This document shows positions 8,957-16,822 of a DNA stretch of 64,000 nucleotides, piece after piece. The stretch lies in contig NZ_QVAI01000005.1 in NCBI RefSeq assembly GCF_003427025.1, forward strand, positions 372,001 to 436,000, written 5' to 3'. Origin of the DNA: Jiangella endophytica. Lineage in GTDB: Bacteria > Actinomycetota > Actinomycetes > Jiangellales > Jiangellaceae. Both the position numbers and the translations under genes were made by a program. Under the pieces are notes generated by a model. The model was not told the origin of the DNA and searched no databases. It worked only from the letters and a program-made list of their open reading frames with translations. The first letter of the stretch is position 1. Each line of letters begins with the position of its first letter.

Positions 8957-10948
8957 ATGGCAGTCGCAGGAGCCCGGCCGAACCGGCGGACGCTGATCGT
9001 CGGCGGGGTCGCCGGACTGGTGGGCGGTCTGGCCGCCACGCGGGGTGCTCAAGCGGCCCCCGTCACCACGGCCGGCGGCGACCCCGGCAGCGGGCCGCTG
9101 GCCCGGCTCGCGCCGCTTCCCGCCGGCGCGCCGTCACGGGCGGGCTTCGCCGCGGCGGAACAGCGGTACGCGCCGTACCTGGTCACGCTGGCCGATATGG
9201 TCAACGACATCGACGACTCCGACACCGAGCTGCGGGGGTTCATGGCCGGTGGCTGGTGGCGCACGCCGGTCGAGTCGTTCAACGCGCGGATCATGGAGCA
9301 CGTCGCCACCCTGGCCTGGTTCCACGGCGCCGACCGGCCGTGGAACCCGTACCGTCACGACCCCGTCCTGCTCGCCCGCCTGGACGCGGCCATCGGCTAC
9401 TACCTGCGGCTGCAGCACGACGACGGTTCCTGGTCGGAGTTCGCGCCGGACGAACGGTCGCGCGCGGCCACGGCGTTCGCCCTGGGCTACCTGAGCAAGA
9501 CGCTGCGGCAGCTGCGCGACGCCCGCGCACTGCCGGAGCGCGGCGCCGAGATCAGCGCCGCGCTGCACCGGGCGATGACGTGGTTCCTCGACCCCGGCAA
9601 CAGCGGCGTCTGGCAGGACGGCATGGTCGAGTTCGCGAACCAGCCGGCCGCCGGGCTCGCCGGCGCGGCCAAGGCGCTGAACCTCGACCCGGACGCCGGC
9701 CTGCGCCGCCTGCTCGACGACCGCATCGCCTACTACGCCGCCCACGCGCAGAGCCCGGCCGGATTCCTCTACGAGCCGCGGGGCATGGACATCGCCTACA
9801 ACCTCAACGTCACGCTCACCGAGTTCCACGAGATCCACACCGAGGTCGGCCGGCCGGTGCTGCTGCCGGTCGTCCGCCGGCTCGCTGAGTGGCTCGGTCA
9901 CACCGTCGTACCCGAGCCGGACGGCGCCGGGCTGGTCTCGTTCGCCTCCGGCGCCGCGCGCACCCCCATGTACTTCCTCGACCCGGTCACGCCGGACCGG
10001 CAGCAGCGCGACCTGGGATCGGTGTTCGCCCGCTCGGTTCCGGGTCTGCGTGTGTTCTGTCCCGCTCAGGAGGACCGCGACGCCCAGCGGGCGGCGTGGG
10101 CGGCGGCATCGGAGCCGGTGGCGGCGCTCGCACCGGGCGACACCAACCCGCGGATCCCCGCGAACATCCCCTACGGCGAGGGGTACCCGAGCCGCCGGCA
10201 GCGCGACGTGGCGATCGCCGGGCTGCCCGCCGTGCGGCACAGCCGGTTCACGCAGCTGCGGGCCGACCCGAACGACCAGCACTACCTCTTCCTCCGGCGA
10301 CCGTCGTACTACCTGCAGGCGTTCCTGGGCACCCGGCCCAACGGCGTGGTGCGGGCCGGCCTCGGGCTGCTCTGGCATCCGGACGCCGGCACGTTCGTCC
10401 ACGGCGGGCAGAACTCGAACACCGAATGCTGGGCGACCGTGCTCCCGGGCGGCGGCACGGACGCCGCGTCGAACCTGACGCCGGTGTACTACGACGGCCC
10501 GGCCGGCACCGGGCCGGTCGTCGCCCCCGACCGGGTCGCGGCGGTCCGCGGCGATCTCGGCCTGCGCTGGACGACGACGAGCGGCAACGTGACCGTCGCG
10601 GCGCTGTTCACCGACGCCGGGATAGTGCGGGAGATCACGACGACCATGGACGCGGTCGAGCAGGTCCCGCTCGTCCTCCGGCCGGACGACCAGGTGCGGT
10701 GGTCGACCGGGGACGAGGTGGTGGCCGGAGTGCCGGCCGCCGCGACGGCCGGCTCGCTGGCGATCACCCGCGGCGACGTCACACTGACCATCGACTGGGG
10801 GCAGGCGGCCGACGCCTCGGTCACGCCGGCCACACGGACCTACTTCCTGGACGAGTCGCGCCGGCTGCACATGCTCCGCATCCCGCACGGCCGCGCCGGC
10901 CGGATCGCCTACACGTTCACGTCTGCGGGCGTCGCACCAGGCGGATGA
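8957..10948 (+). CDS. Secreted protein of unknown activity, alpha/alpha-toroid-like (candidate polysaccharide-active enzyme)
   Basis: 663 residues from the ATG at 8957 (CGGAGG site). The N-terminus has NRRTLIVGGVAGLVGGLAA and then RGAQAAP, a twin-arginine-type signal with an AxA cleavage site. Residues about 50-330 are helix-rich with aromatic patches (WWRTPVESFNARIMEHVATLAWF, YYLRLQHDDGSWSEF), reminiscent of the alpha/alpha toroids of polysaccharide lyases and unsaturated-glucuronyl hydrolases. The C-terminal third is beta-rich with ECWATVLPGGGTDAASNLTP. I do not recognise the exact family. Position directly after a sugar-type ABC operon suggests it processes an extracellular glycan for that importer. 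Confidence 0.75.
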   Translation: MAVAGARPNRRTLIVGGVAGLVGGLAATRGAQAAPVTTAGGDPGSGPLARLAPLPAGAPSRAGFAAAEQRYAPYLVTLADMVNDIDDSDTELRGFMAGGWWRTPVESFNARIMEHVATLAWFHGADRPWNPYRHDPVLLARLDAAIGYYLRLQHDDGSWSEFAPDERSRAATAFALGYLSKTLRQLRDARALPERGAEISAALHRAMTWFLDPGNSGVWQDGMVEFANQPAAGLAGAAKALNLDPDAGLRRLLDDRIAYYAAHAQSPAGFLYEPRGMDIAYNLNVTLTEFHEIHTEVGRPVLLPVVRRLAEWLGHTVVPEPDGAGLVSFASGAARTPMYFLDPVTPDRQQRDLGSVFARSVPGLRVFCPAQEDRDAQRAAWAAASEPVAALAPGDTNPRIPANIPYGEGYPSRRQRDVAIAGLPAVRHSRFTQLRADPNDQHYLFLRRPSYYLQAFLGTRPNGVVRAGLGLLWHPDAGTFVHGGQNSNTECWATVLPGGGTDAASNLTPVYYDGPAGTGPVVAPDRVAAVRGDLGLRWTTTSGNVTVAALFTDAGIVREITTTMDAVEQVPLVLRPDDQVRWSTGDEVVAGVPAAATAGSLAITRGDVTLTIDWGQAADASVTPATRTYFLDESRRLHMLRIPHGRAGRIAYTFTSAGVAPGG

Positions 10949-11384
10949 TCGGCAGCTCGCGGTCGGTCTTGGTCTGGTACTCGGCGAAGCGCGGGGAAGC
11001 GGTGGTGATCTGGTGCCAGGCTTCCTCGCGCTCGGTGCCGTGGAGCTGCTCGGCGGTGACGGGGATCTTCTGGCCGGCGACCTCGGCGTGAACCTCGTCG
11101 GGGTGGGCGGCGAGGTTGTAGTACCAGGCCGGGTTCTTCGGCCCCCCGGCCGCGGAGGCGACGATGAGCCAGCTGTCGTCGGGGCCGGGGAACCAGCCGA
11201 CCGGCGTGCTGCGTTCGGTGCCGGACTTGCGGCCGACGGTGGTGAGGACGAGCGCGTTCATGCCCATGAACCGGCCGCCCTTGCGGCGGATGCGGTTCAT
11301 GGCGCGGTTGTTCAGCCAGCGGAAGAACGGGCTGGCGCTGGGCTGGCGGGCGCCGCGGGTTCCGTTGCGGGTGTCGAAGCTCAT
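10917..11384 (-). CDS. Deazaflavin (F420)-dependent nitroreductase family protein
   Basis: 155 residues, ATG at 11384. The pattern ALVLTTVGRKSGTERSTPVGW, then DSWLIVASAAGGPKNPAWYYNLAAHP and a closing EYQTKTDRELPIIRLVR, is that of the actinobacterial Ddn/DUF385 family. These small split-barrel proteins bind coenzyme F420 and reduce quinones or nitroaromatics. The start overlaps the stop of the upstream small flavin-protein gene (ATGA), so the two are co-translated. The 3' end overlaps the convergent secreted-protein gene by 32 bp. Control by the divergent MarR regulator is likely. Confidence 0.9.
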   Translation of the reverse strand: MSFDTRNGTRGARQPSASPFFRWLNNRAMNRIRRKGGRFMGMNALVLTTVGRKSGTERSTPVGWFPGPDDSWLIVASAAGGPKNPAWYYNLAAHPDEVHAEVAGQKIPVTAEQLHGTEREEAWHQITTASPRFAEYQTKTDRELPIIRLVRRPQT

Positions 11385-11638
11385 GGGGTGGTCCTCGGGG
11401 TCGTGACGGGCTGGTGGACGGTGCGCCGGGCCCGCACCTCGCGGTCGTGGCCGAACGGGCGGCCGTCCAGGTTCCGGCTCCACGAGTGGGTGGGGGTGAC
11501 GCGCAGGGCGCCGTCGACGAGTTCGGCGGCGCCGTAGATCCGCAGGTAGGGCGGCGTCCACGGACGCTGCGCGAGCAGGTCGTCGATGACGAGGGCGACC
11601 TTGGTGCGCCCGGACCGCACGTTGTCGGTGAAGGACAT
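11381..11638 (-). CDS. Internally deleted PPOX-class F420-dependent oxidoreductase remnant
   Basis: 85 residues; full-length relatives have about 130-150. The first residues MSFTD are the normal N-terminus of F420-dependent PPOX split-barrel proteins, but they run directly into NVRSGRTKVALVIDD, which normally lies about 50 residues later. The C-terminal part (PYLRIYGAAELVDGALRVTP, SWSRNLDGRPFG) is intact. The deletion removes roughly the first half of the barrel while keeping the frame, start codon, GGGAGG ribosome site and ATGA overlap with the next gene. It is probably non-functional as an enzyme but may still drive translation of the downstream gene. Confidence 0.75.
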   Translation of the reverse strand: MSFTDNVRSGRTKVALVIDDLLAQRPWTPPYLRIYGAAELVDGALRVTPTHSWSRNLDGRPFGHDREVRARRTVHQPVTTPRTTP

Positions 11639-11658
11639 CCAGTCGACCTCCCTGCTTG

Positions 11659-11689
11659 GTTAGCTACGCGTACTGTACGCATCATTAAC
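11659..11689. promoter_or_regulatory. MarR-type operator, 31-bp interrupted palindrome
   Basis: The sequence is symmetric about 11674: inner arms GCGTAC-T-GTACGC (11668-11680) and outer arms GTTA (11659-11662) and TAAC (11686-11689) at equal distances. It lies between the MarR gene and the divergent flavin-protein genes, where MarR repressors usually bind to control both directions. Confidence 0.6.
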
Positions 11690-11715
11690 TATCTCTGGGA
11701 TGTACCGTATTCCGT

Positions 11716-12222
11716 GTGGACGACAGCGGGCAAACGGCGACGTCGGCCGGCCTGGTCACCGCGCCGCACGTCCTCGACGGCGAACAGCCGCTCGACGTGG
11801 CGGACGCGCTGGTCCGGCTGTCCGGCCTGGTGCAGGGGCTCTACGCGCGCATCGCCGAACGTCACGACCTGACGCCTGTACAGGCGAAGTTGCTGTGCAT
11901 CGTGGCCGATCGCCCTCGGGGCATGGCCGACCTCGCGCGCTGCTTCGGTGTCGAGAAGGCGGCGCTCACCGGCCTGGTCGACCGCGTCGAACGGCGCGGC
12001 CTGGCGGCCCGGTCGTCGGTGCCCGGTGACCGGCGCGCGGTGCAGGTGGTGCCGACCGACGCCGGCCGGCAGGCGTCGGCCGCGTTCCACGCCGAGGTCA
12101 GCGCCGAGCTGAGCCGGCTGCTGGAGCCGTTGAGCCCGGCCGGCCGCGACCAGTTCCGCGCGGCCGTGGCCCAGATCATCGCCGCCTGCCAGGGGCACGG
12201 ACCCGACGACGGCACCGGCTGA
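11716..12222 (+). CDS. MarR family transcriptional regulator
   Basis: 168 residues from the GTG at 11716, which has no clear ribosome site, so leaderless translation is possible. It has a central winged helix: LTPVQAKLLCIVADRPRGMADLARCFGVEKAALTGLVDRVERRGL, then a wing with SSVPGDRRAVQVVPTDAG, diagnostic of MarR proteins. N- and C-terminal helices form the dimer. It is divergent from two F420-type flavin protein genes, with a palindromic operator in between; the likely role is repression of that pair in response to a redox-active or phenolic compound. Confidence 0.9.
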   Translation: MDDSGQTATSAGLVTAPHVLDGEQPLDVADALVRLSGLVQGLYARIAERHDLTPVQAKLLCIVADRPRGMADLARCFGVEKAALTGLVDRVERRGLAARSSVPGDRRAVQVVPTDAGRQASAAFHAEVSAELSRLLEPLSPAGRDQFRAAVAQIIAACQGHGPDDGTG

Positions 12223-12236
12223 CGGCAGCGGCCGGC

Positions 12237-13082
12237 TCAGGAGGGTCGCAGCGGCCGGTAGTCGATGACGGTGATGCCCTCCTCCGCCAGCACCTCGCGG
12301 GCGCGGGCCGAGGTGAGGAAGGCGTGGTCGGTCGCGCGCACCTGCCAGCCGGCCGGCTCGATCGCCCGCCACTCCGGCGTCGCGAGCGCCGGGTGCACGG
12401 CCCACTCGCTGAGCCCTGCCGGCAGGTCGCGGAGCAGACGCTCGTAGGTCGCCGCCTTGTCGTCCGGGTCGAGGGCGAAGCTGTCGACGAACGCGTGGTC
12501 GACGACCGGCCGGCCCTGGACCCGCGCCGCCGCCCGTCCGTCGTCCAGCCAGGCGCGCACTGCCAGCCCGTGCTCCGCGGCGAGCGCCAGGCCGAGCTCG
12601 AACACGTCCGCCCGTCCGCCGTCGGCGAGGCAGTGCCAGTCCAGGTGGGTCGGCGCCAGCCCTTCCCGCAGCACCGCGTCGAGCTGGGCGCGCAGCTCGC
12701 GCTCGACCTCGTCGAGACGGGCGCGCGCGAGCAGCCGGTCGCGGCCGGCCGGGGTGTTCGTGAACAGCTCGCCGGTCGCAGTATCGAGCAGCGACGGCAC
12801 CCGCTCGCGCGCGGCGACCGGGCCCCAGGCGGAGTCGTCCGCGTCGCGGATGATCGTGAGATGGACGCCGAACGGCAGCCACGGCCGGTCGCTGAGCAGC
12901 CGCATCGCGTCGGCGGCACCCGGCGCCGACACCATGAGGCTGGCCGAGCCGGCGATGCCGTTCTCGACGGCGTCGACGATGCCCGCGGTGACCGCCGGGT
13001 GCATGCCGAGGTCGTCGCAGTTGACGATCAGGACGCGCTCAGACGGCGCGAATCCCAGCGTCTCTGCGCCCTCGGCCGGCAT
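12237..13082 (-). CDS. ChbG/YdjC-family carbohydrate deacetylase
   Basis: 281 residues from the second of two close ATGs (13082), spaced eight bases from GGAGG; the ATG at 13088 is too close to it. Family marks: VLIVNCDDLGMHPAVTAGI (metal-binding DD), LPFGVHLTI, and APTHLDWHCLAD, giving the Asp and His ligands of the (beta/alpha) barrel. ChbG removes the acetyl group of chito-oligosaccharides in enteric bacteria; homologues act on varied N-acetylated sugars. It is convergent with MarR and lies downstream of the lanthipeptide genes, separated by 300 bp, so it is probably independent. Confidence 0.87.
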   Translation of the reverse strand: MPAEGAETLGFAPSERVLIVNCDDLGMHPAVTAGIVDAVENGIAGSASLMVSAPGAADAMRLLSDRPWLPFGVHLTIIRDADDSAWGPVAARERVPSLLDTATGELFTNTPAGRDRLLARARLDEVERELRAQLDAVLREGLAPTHLDWHCLADGGRADVFELGLALAAEHGLAVRAWLDDGRAAARVQGRPVVDHAFVDSFALDPDDKAATYERLLRDLPAGLSEWAVHPALATPEWRAIEPAGWQVRATDHAFLTSARAREVLAEEGITVIDYRPLRPS

Positions 13083-13384
13083 CGGCATCTCCTCCGCGCA
13101 CGAGGATGTCACCCGTCGGCCACCCCTGGATGAGTGAGTCCGAGTGAGGCTCTGCACTTCGGTGCGTTGGTCGGTTGCGCCCGGGTTCGCCGGAGCTGGC
13201 GGCATTCACCGGAGGCAGTCCTCTACCCACCTGTTCTCTCAGCCGCCGTCGGGGTGACGGGCCATCATGAGCCGTTCTGGTGCATCACGAGGCATGCATG
13301 CCTGGTGGAGCGGGAGAACGCCTGGTGTTGTACGCGCTCCCCAGGCACGCTGCGGCCCACCACCGAACGATCGGACTCACTCGG
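13083..13384. other. Intergenic stretch without a gene
   Basis: I see no coding pattern here. The only structure is a perfect 14-bp palindrome, AGGCATGCATGCCT, at 13290-13303. The stretch separates the deacetylase promoter side from the end of the cyclase gene. Confidence 0.5.
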
Positions 13385-14545
13385 CTAGCGCGGTCGCGCC
13401 GGCCGGGGATCGATGAAGGGCCGGGGTCCGCCGTCCGTCAACCGGGTCAGGAACAGGCCGATGCCGGCGGCTCCGGTGGCGTAGTCATTGGAGATCTTGT
13501 CCAGCGATCGGCTCGGCCAGGCCGTTCCCTTCTCCTTCGGGACGCGGAACCACGAGATCGTCTCCGCCACGTCCAGCGCCCAGTCGGCATAGCGTGGCTC
13601 GGCCGTCGCCCGGTACAGGTCGAGCATCAGCTCACCGATGCCGGCCAGCCCGTCGAACAGCCCGGGACTGACCGTGAACTTCACGTACGCATCCGTGCAG
13701 ATCCTCGCCGCGAGCTCCGCATAGCGCCGGTCGTGCGTGCCCTCGAAGAAGCGGACCACCGCGCTGCCCACGCCCGCGCTCCCGTGCAGCCAGTAGGGCC
13801 GCAGCAGGTCGTCGCCCTCGAACCGGCGCCACAACCAGCCCAGCTCCGTCTCCGTGCGCGCCTCGAGATCGAACTCGAGGCCCCGTACCGCCTCACTCAG
13901 ATAGGCGGTCGTGCCGGTGGCCTGGTAGAGACGGAGGAGGTACACGGCGATGCCGCTCGCGCCGTAGCCGAGTCCGTAGTGCACCCGATCGTCCAGGCCA
14001 CACCGCCAGGCGGTTCCGCCGTCACGCCGGGCTCCGCTCGCGATCAGGTGGTCACCGGCGCGGACCGCCCAGTCCAGGTACGTCTGCTCCCCGGTTGCGG
14101 CGTACAGGTGGAGATCGACGAGTCCCCACCCGGCGGCGCCCACCGCGATGCCCGGATCCGTGAAGAGCAACGGCGACCGCCGCTGCTCCCGCATGATGCG
14201 CGCCGCCTCGGCGACCAGGCCGAGTTCGGCGAACGTGTACGCGACGCCCGCGAGCCCGAAGAAGAGGCCGGGCGGGTAGGAGTCCGAGTCGATCTCGTGC
14301 GCCAGCATCCAGTCGACGATGGGCTCGGGAACGCCGGTCGTGGTCTGGCTGAGGAGGAACAGGGCCGTGCCGCAGGCGCCGTAGGCGACGTTGAGCGGAT
14401 TCGTGGTGTAGACGGCGGCGTCCGCCGGCCAGAGGCGATCCGTCCGGTCCGGGTCGGCGGTCGACAGCACGTAGTCGACGGTCCCGCGGCGCAGCGCCGA
14501 GAACTCGCCCGGCCGGGGCCGTGCCGACGCCCCGTCGCCGGTCAC
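13385..14545 (-). CDS. Stand-alone LanC-like cyclase domain of a class III lanthipeptide synthetase
   Basis: 386 residues from the GTG at 14545, which overlaps the upstream stop as GTGA; GTG 14560 is an alternative. It is an (alpha/alpha) toroid with repeated GxxG turns: NVAYGACGTALFLL, GLFFGLAGVAYTFAEL, GYGASGIAVYLL, WLHGSAGVGSAV, GLFDGLAGIGELML and TGAAGIGLFL. The zinc ligands of class I/II/IV cyclases are absent: the WCHG position is WLHG and the CHG position is FDG. That is the class III condition. In known class III enzymes this domain is the C-terminal third of one LanKC protein; here it is its own gene. Role: ring closure by Cys addition to dehydroalanines. Confidence 0.85.
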   Translation of the reverse strand: MTGDGASARPRPGEFSALRRGTVDYVLSTADPDRTDRLWPADAAVYTTNPLNVAYGACGTALFLLSQTTTGVPEPIVDWMLAHEIDSDSYPPGLFFGLAGVAYTFAELGLVAEAARIMREQRRSPLLFTDPGIAVGAAGWGLVDLHLYAATGEQTYLDWAVRAGDHLIASGARRDGGTAWRCGLDDRVHYGLGYGASGIAVYLLRLYQATGTTAYLSEAVRGLEFDLEARTETELGWLWRRFEGDDLLRPYWLHGSAGVGSAVVRFFEGTHDRRYAELAARICTDAYVKFTVSPGLFDGLAGIGELMLDLYRATAEPRYADWALDVAETISWFRVPKEKGTAWPSRSLDKISNDYATGAAGIGLFLTRLTDGGPRPFIDPRPARPR

Positions 14546-16041
14546 GTCGCGACCCGCCACTCGCGCAGAAGGGCCTGCGCCGCCCGCGGCCGGCCGTCGA
14601 CGAGCAGATGGATGAGCTGCCGGACCTCGTCAGGCACGCCGAGGCGGACGAACCGGTCGAGGAACAGCTCCATGGCGCCGGGCTGGAGCCCGAAGAGCGG
14701 GTTCACCGGCACCACCGCGTGGTAGAGCACCATGGCGGCGGCGTAGAAGTCGTCGTCCGGGCCGAGTTCGCCGCGCTGCCCGCGGTCGGGCGCCGCGAAA
14801 CCCGGGGTGCGCCACGCGGCCGCGAACCCGCGAATCTCCGGCCCGTCGTCGACCGTGACCGCGCTCTCGAAGTCGATCAGGCCCACCTGCTCGCCGTCGT
14901 CGTCGATCATGACGTTGGCCGGCGACAGGTCGCCGAGCAGGACACCGCGCTCGTGGACGGCGAGCACCATCGCGATGAGCCGCTCGGCCACGTGGGTGAA
15001 GAGTGGCAACCATTGCGCGAGCCGGTGCGGCCGCCGGATGTAGGGCGCCAGGATGATCTCGTTCCGGGCCCAGTAGTGCCGGAGGCTGCGCCCCGGGAGC
15101 CGCTGCTCGACCAGGAACGTGTGTCCGCTGTCCTCGAAGATCTCGACGACCGTCGGCACGAAGGGCAGCCCGGCGAGCCGGCGCAGGATCGCATGCTCCC
15201 GGTGCAACAGGTCGACCGCGTCCCAGGTGGTCTCGCCGATGCTCCAGTGGTGGGTGAACGGGCGGGCCTCCTTGATGATGACCGGTGTCCGGCCGGCCGC
15301 ATCGATGCCGACGTAGATGCCGCCCGCGTTCGAGAAGCTGACGGCCGACTCGATGGTGTAGCGGCCGTTGAGGGCGAGGGACGAGTCGACGTTGATCTCG
15401 CCGCTGCGGCCGAAGGGGTCCTCGACCCAGCCGGGCAGCTGGAAGTACGGTCGCCGGTCGTCGGGCTCGAACACGCCGGCCGGCGACACGAGGCACGGGG
15501 TGTGTGTGCCGTCGAGGTTGACCCGTTTCGGCGAGGAGAAACCGCCGTATCGGTAATGGACGACCGAACTGTCCTTGTATCGTCGGTCGGAAAGTATGTG
15601 CGGACCGACGACACCGGCAGATCGGGTCGCCTGATAAAGCTGCTCTATCAGTCCTCGAAACGCCGCGTCGTCGGGTGGGTAGATCGTAATGAATTTCCCC
15701 GATCCGCCCCGCGACTGGCGTTTAGAATTCAGCACCTGCAAGATCGTCGGATCGCCGGCGACCTTGAAGTCGACGCGCCAATCGGCGCAGATCGGCGCGA
15801 CGACTCCGAGGACGGTCGACGCATTCTGTGGAATCGCCGAGATGTGTATCTTGAAACCCTGCTGGCGCTGCGTTCCGGAGCCGGAGTCCTCGGGCGTGGC
15901 ATGAAGCCAGACGTCATACCTGCTGATCAGCCAGTTGTCCGGGAGCAGCGTCAGCAGTTGGTTGCTGTACTCGTCAGACGGCGGGCGGCTGGCCAGCGGC
16001 TCGAAGACGTACGGGTGCCAGAAGAAGTTCGGCGCGCGCAT
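14542..16041 (-). CDS. Class III lanthipeptide synthetase, lyase plus kinase part
   Basis: 499 residues. The N-terminal phospho-Ser/Thr lyase region (about 60-170) has GFKIHISAIPQN, RGGSGKFITIYPPDD and PHILSDRRYKDSSVVHYRYGGF, all typical of RamC/LanKC. The kinase domain (about 230-480) has Lys257 in VIIKEARP, the catalytic loop GVLLGDLSPANVMID (Asp371, Asn376) and a DFE triplet (Asp390). The protein stops where the cyclase normally follows; that domain is encoded by the next gene. Role: phosphorylates and dehydrates Ser/Thr of the precursor. It lies 42 bp downstream of the precursor gene. The ATG at 16041 lacks a clear ribosome site, so the start is slightly uncertain. Confidence 0.9.
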   Translation of the reverse strand: MRAPNFFWHPYVFEPLASRPPSDEYSNQLLTLLPDNWLISRYDVWLHATPEDSGSGTQRQQGFKIHISAIPQNASTVLGVVAPICADWRVDFKVAGDPTILQVLNSKRQSRGGSGKFITIYPPDDAAFRGLIEQLYQATRSAGVVGPHILSDRRYKDSSVVHYRYGGFSSPKRVNLDGTHTPCLVSPAGVFEPDDRRPYFQLPGWVEDPFGRSGEINVDSSLALNGRYTIESAVSFSNAGGIYVGIDAAGRTPVIIKEARPFTHHWSIGETTWDAVDLLHREHAILRRLAGLPFVPTVVEIFEDSGHTFLVEQRLPGRSLRHYWARNEIILAPYIRRPHRLAQWLPLFTHVAERLIAMVLAVHERGVLLGDLSPANVMIDDDGEQVGLIDFESAVTVDDGPEIRGFAAAWRTPGFAAPDRGQRGELGPDDDFYAAAMVLYHAVVPVNPLFGLQPGAMELFLDRFVRLGVPDEVRQLIHLLVDGRPRAAQALLREWRVAT

Positions 16042-16083
16042 CGCACGAACAATGTGCTGTTGTCGGCGTTCGGTGCGGCACGG

Positions 16084-16275
16084 CTACTGAGGCGCAACCT
16101 CTGGTTCGGCACGCATGACGGCGCAGTGATTGCTGAACGTGCTGTTGCCGCAATGATCCGAAACGCCGCTGTTGGCGAACCCTCTGCCGCCTTCCGCATC
16201 GGAGACATCCAAGCGCTGCAGTCCGAGCATTTGCTCCAGCCTGTCCAGGCGAGCGCTGAGGTCGTTGTCTGCCAT
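16084..16275 (-). CDS. lanA: Class III lanthipeptide precursor peptide
   Basis: 63 residues, with a GGGGGG site seven bases before the ATG at 16275. The leader MADNDLSARLDRLEQMLGLQ contains MLGLQ, matching the conserved LLxLQ recognition motif of class III leaders. The core holds two repeats, NSGVSDHC and NSTFSNHC, each Ser-x2-Ser-x2-Cys, suited to a labionin or lanthionine ring (Ser36/Ser39/Cys42 and Ser45/Ser48/Cys51). Most described labionin motifs have three residues before Cys. A 12-residue tail AVMRAEPEVAPQ follows. The modifying genes lie directly downstream on the same strand. No protease or ABC exporter gene is in the locus. Confidence 0.88.
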   Translation of the reverse strand: MADNDLSARLDRLEQMLGLQRLDVSDAEGGRGFANSGVSDHCGNSTFSNHCAVMRAEPEVAPQ

Positions 16276-16310
16276 GATCAAACCCCCCATTCGACATGAT
16301 CGACATTTTG

Positions 16311-16339
16311 ATCGTAGTCCCAGGAAAATGGGTTGACAA
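16311..16339 (-). promoter_or_regulatory. Promoter of the lanthipeptide operon
   Basis: On the minus strand TTGTCA (16339-16334) and TACGAT (16316-16311) are separated by 17 bp, close to the vegetative sigma consensus. Transcription would begin near 16304, giving a leader of about 29 bases before the precursor ATG. Confidence 0.6.
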
Positions 16340-16822
16340 GGGTGTCGGGCGTATGCATATGGCGATATCGGGTAGTCGCGAGTGAGGGCCGTGGCGGCAC
16401 GCCGGGGCACGGGGCTCGACGCGGCCGTGAGCCGGTCCCGCCGCCGGCCGCACCCACCGAGCCGACGGTGCGCGACGATCGCCCGGTGCCACAGGTCGAT
16501 GACGCCGACGAGGTCCGGCGACGCTACGAGCAGCAGACGGCCGCGCTCGTCGGCCGGCAGATCCTGGGACGTCGGGCCGGCCATTCGGCAGAGAGACGGC
16601 CTGCGCGTCTCTGAGCCCCGGACGTACGGCATCCCGGTCGCCCCGCGCCTTCGACGTCAGCGCCGGCCCCATGTGGATCGTCGCGGCCATGCCGCGGTGG
16701 CCGGACGTCGACGAAGTGCTCGTGGGCGGGGACGAACTCATGGTGGTCTTCACGCCCGACCGCATGCGCAGGATCGGTCTCCGGAGGCGGACTTCGTCCA
16801 CTCGTGGGCCACCGAGACCGTG
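16340..16822. other. Stretch with no recognisable gene
   Basis: Several open frames cross this region on both strands, but none has a convincing start, ribosome site or family pattern. It lies between the lanthipeptide promoter and the first copy of the tRNA-Asp end sequence, and may be debris from an old insertion. Confidence 0.4.

Noticed and set aside
14542-14560. Frameshift in a single LanKC gene as explanation for two open frames
   Set aside because: The second frame has its own GTG that overlaps the stop as GTGA, the same coupling used at many operon junctions in this window, and both proteins look complete. A sequencing error cannot be fully excluded.
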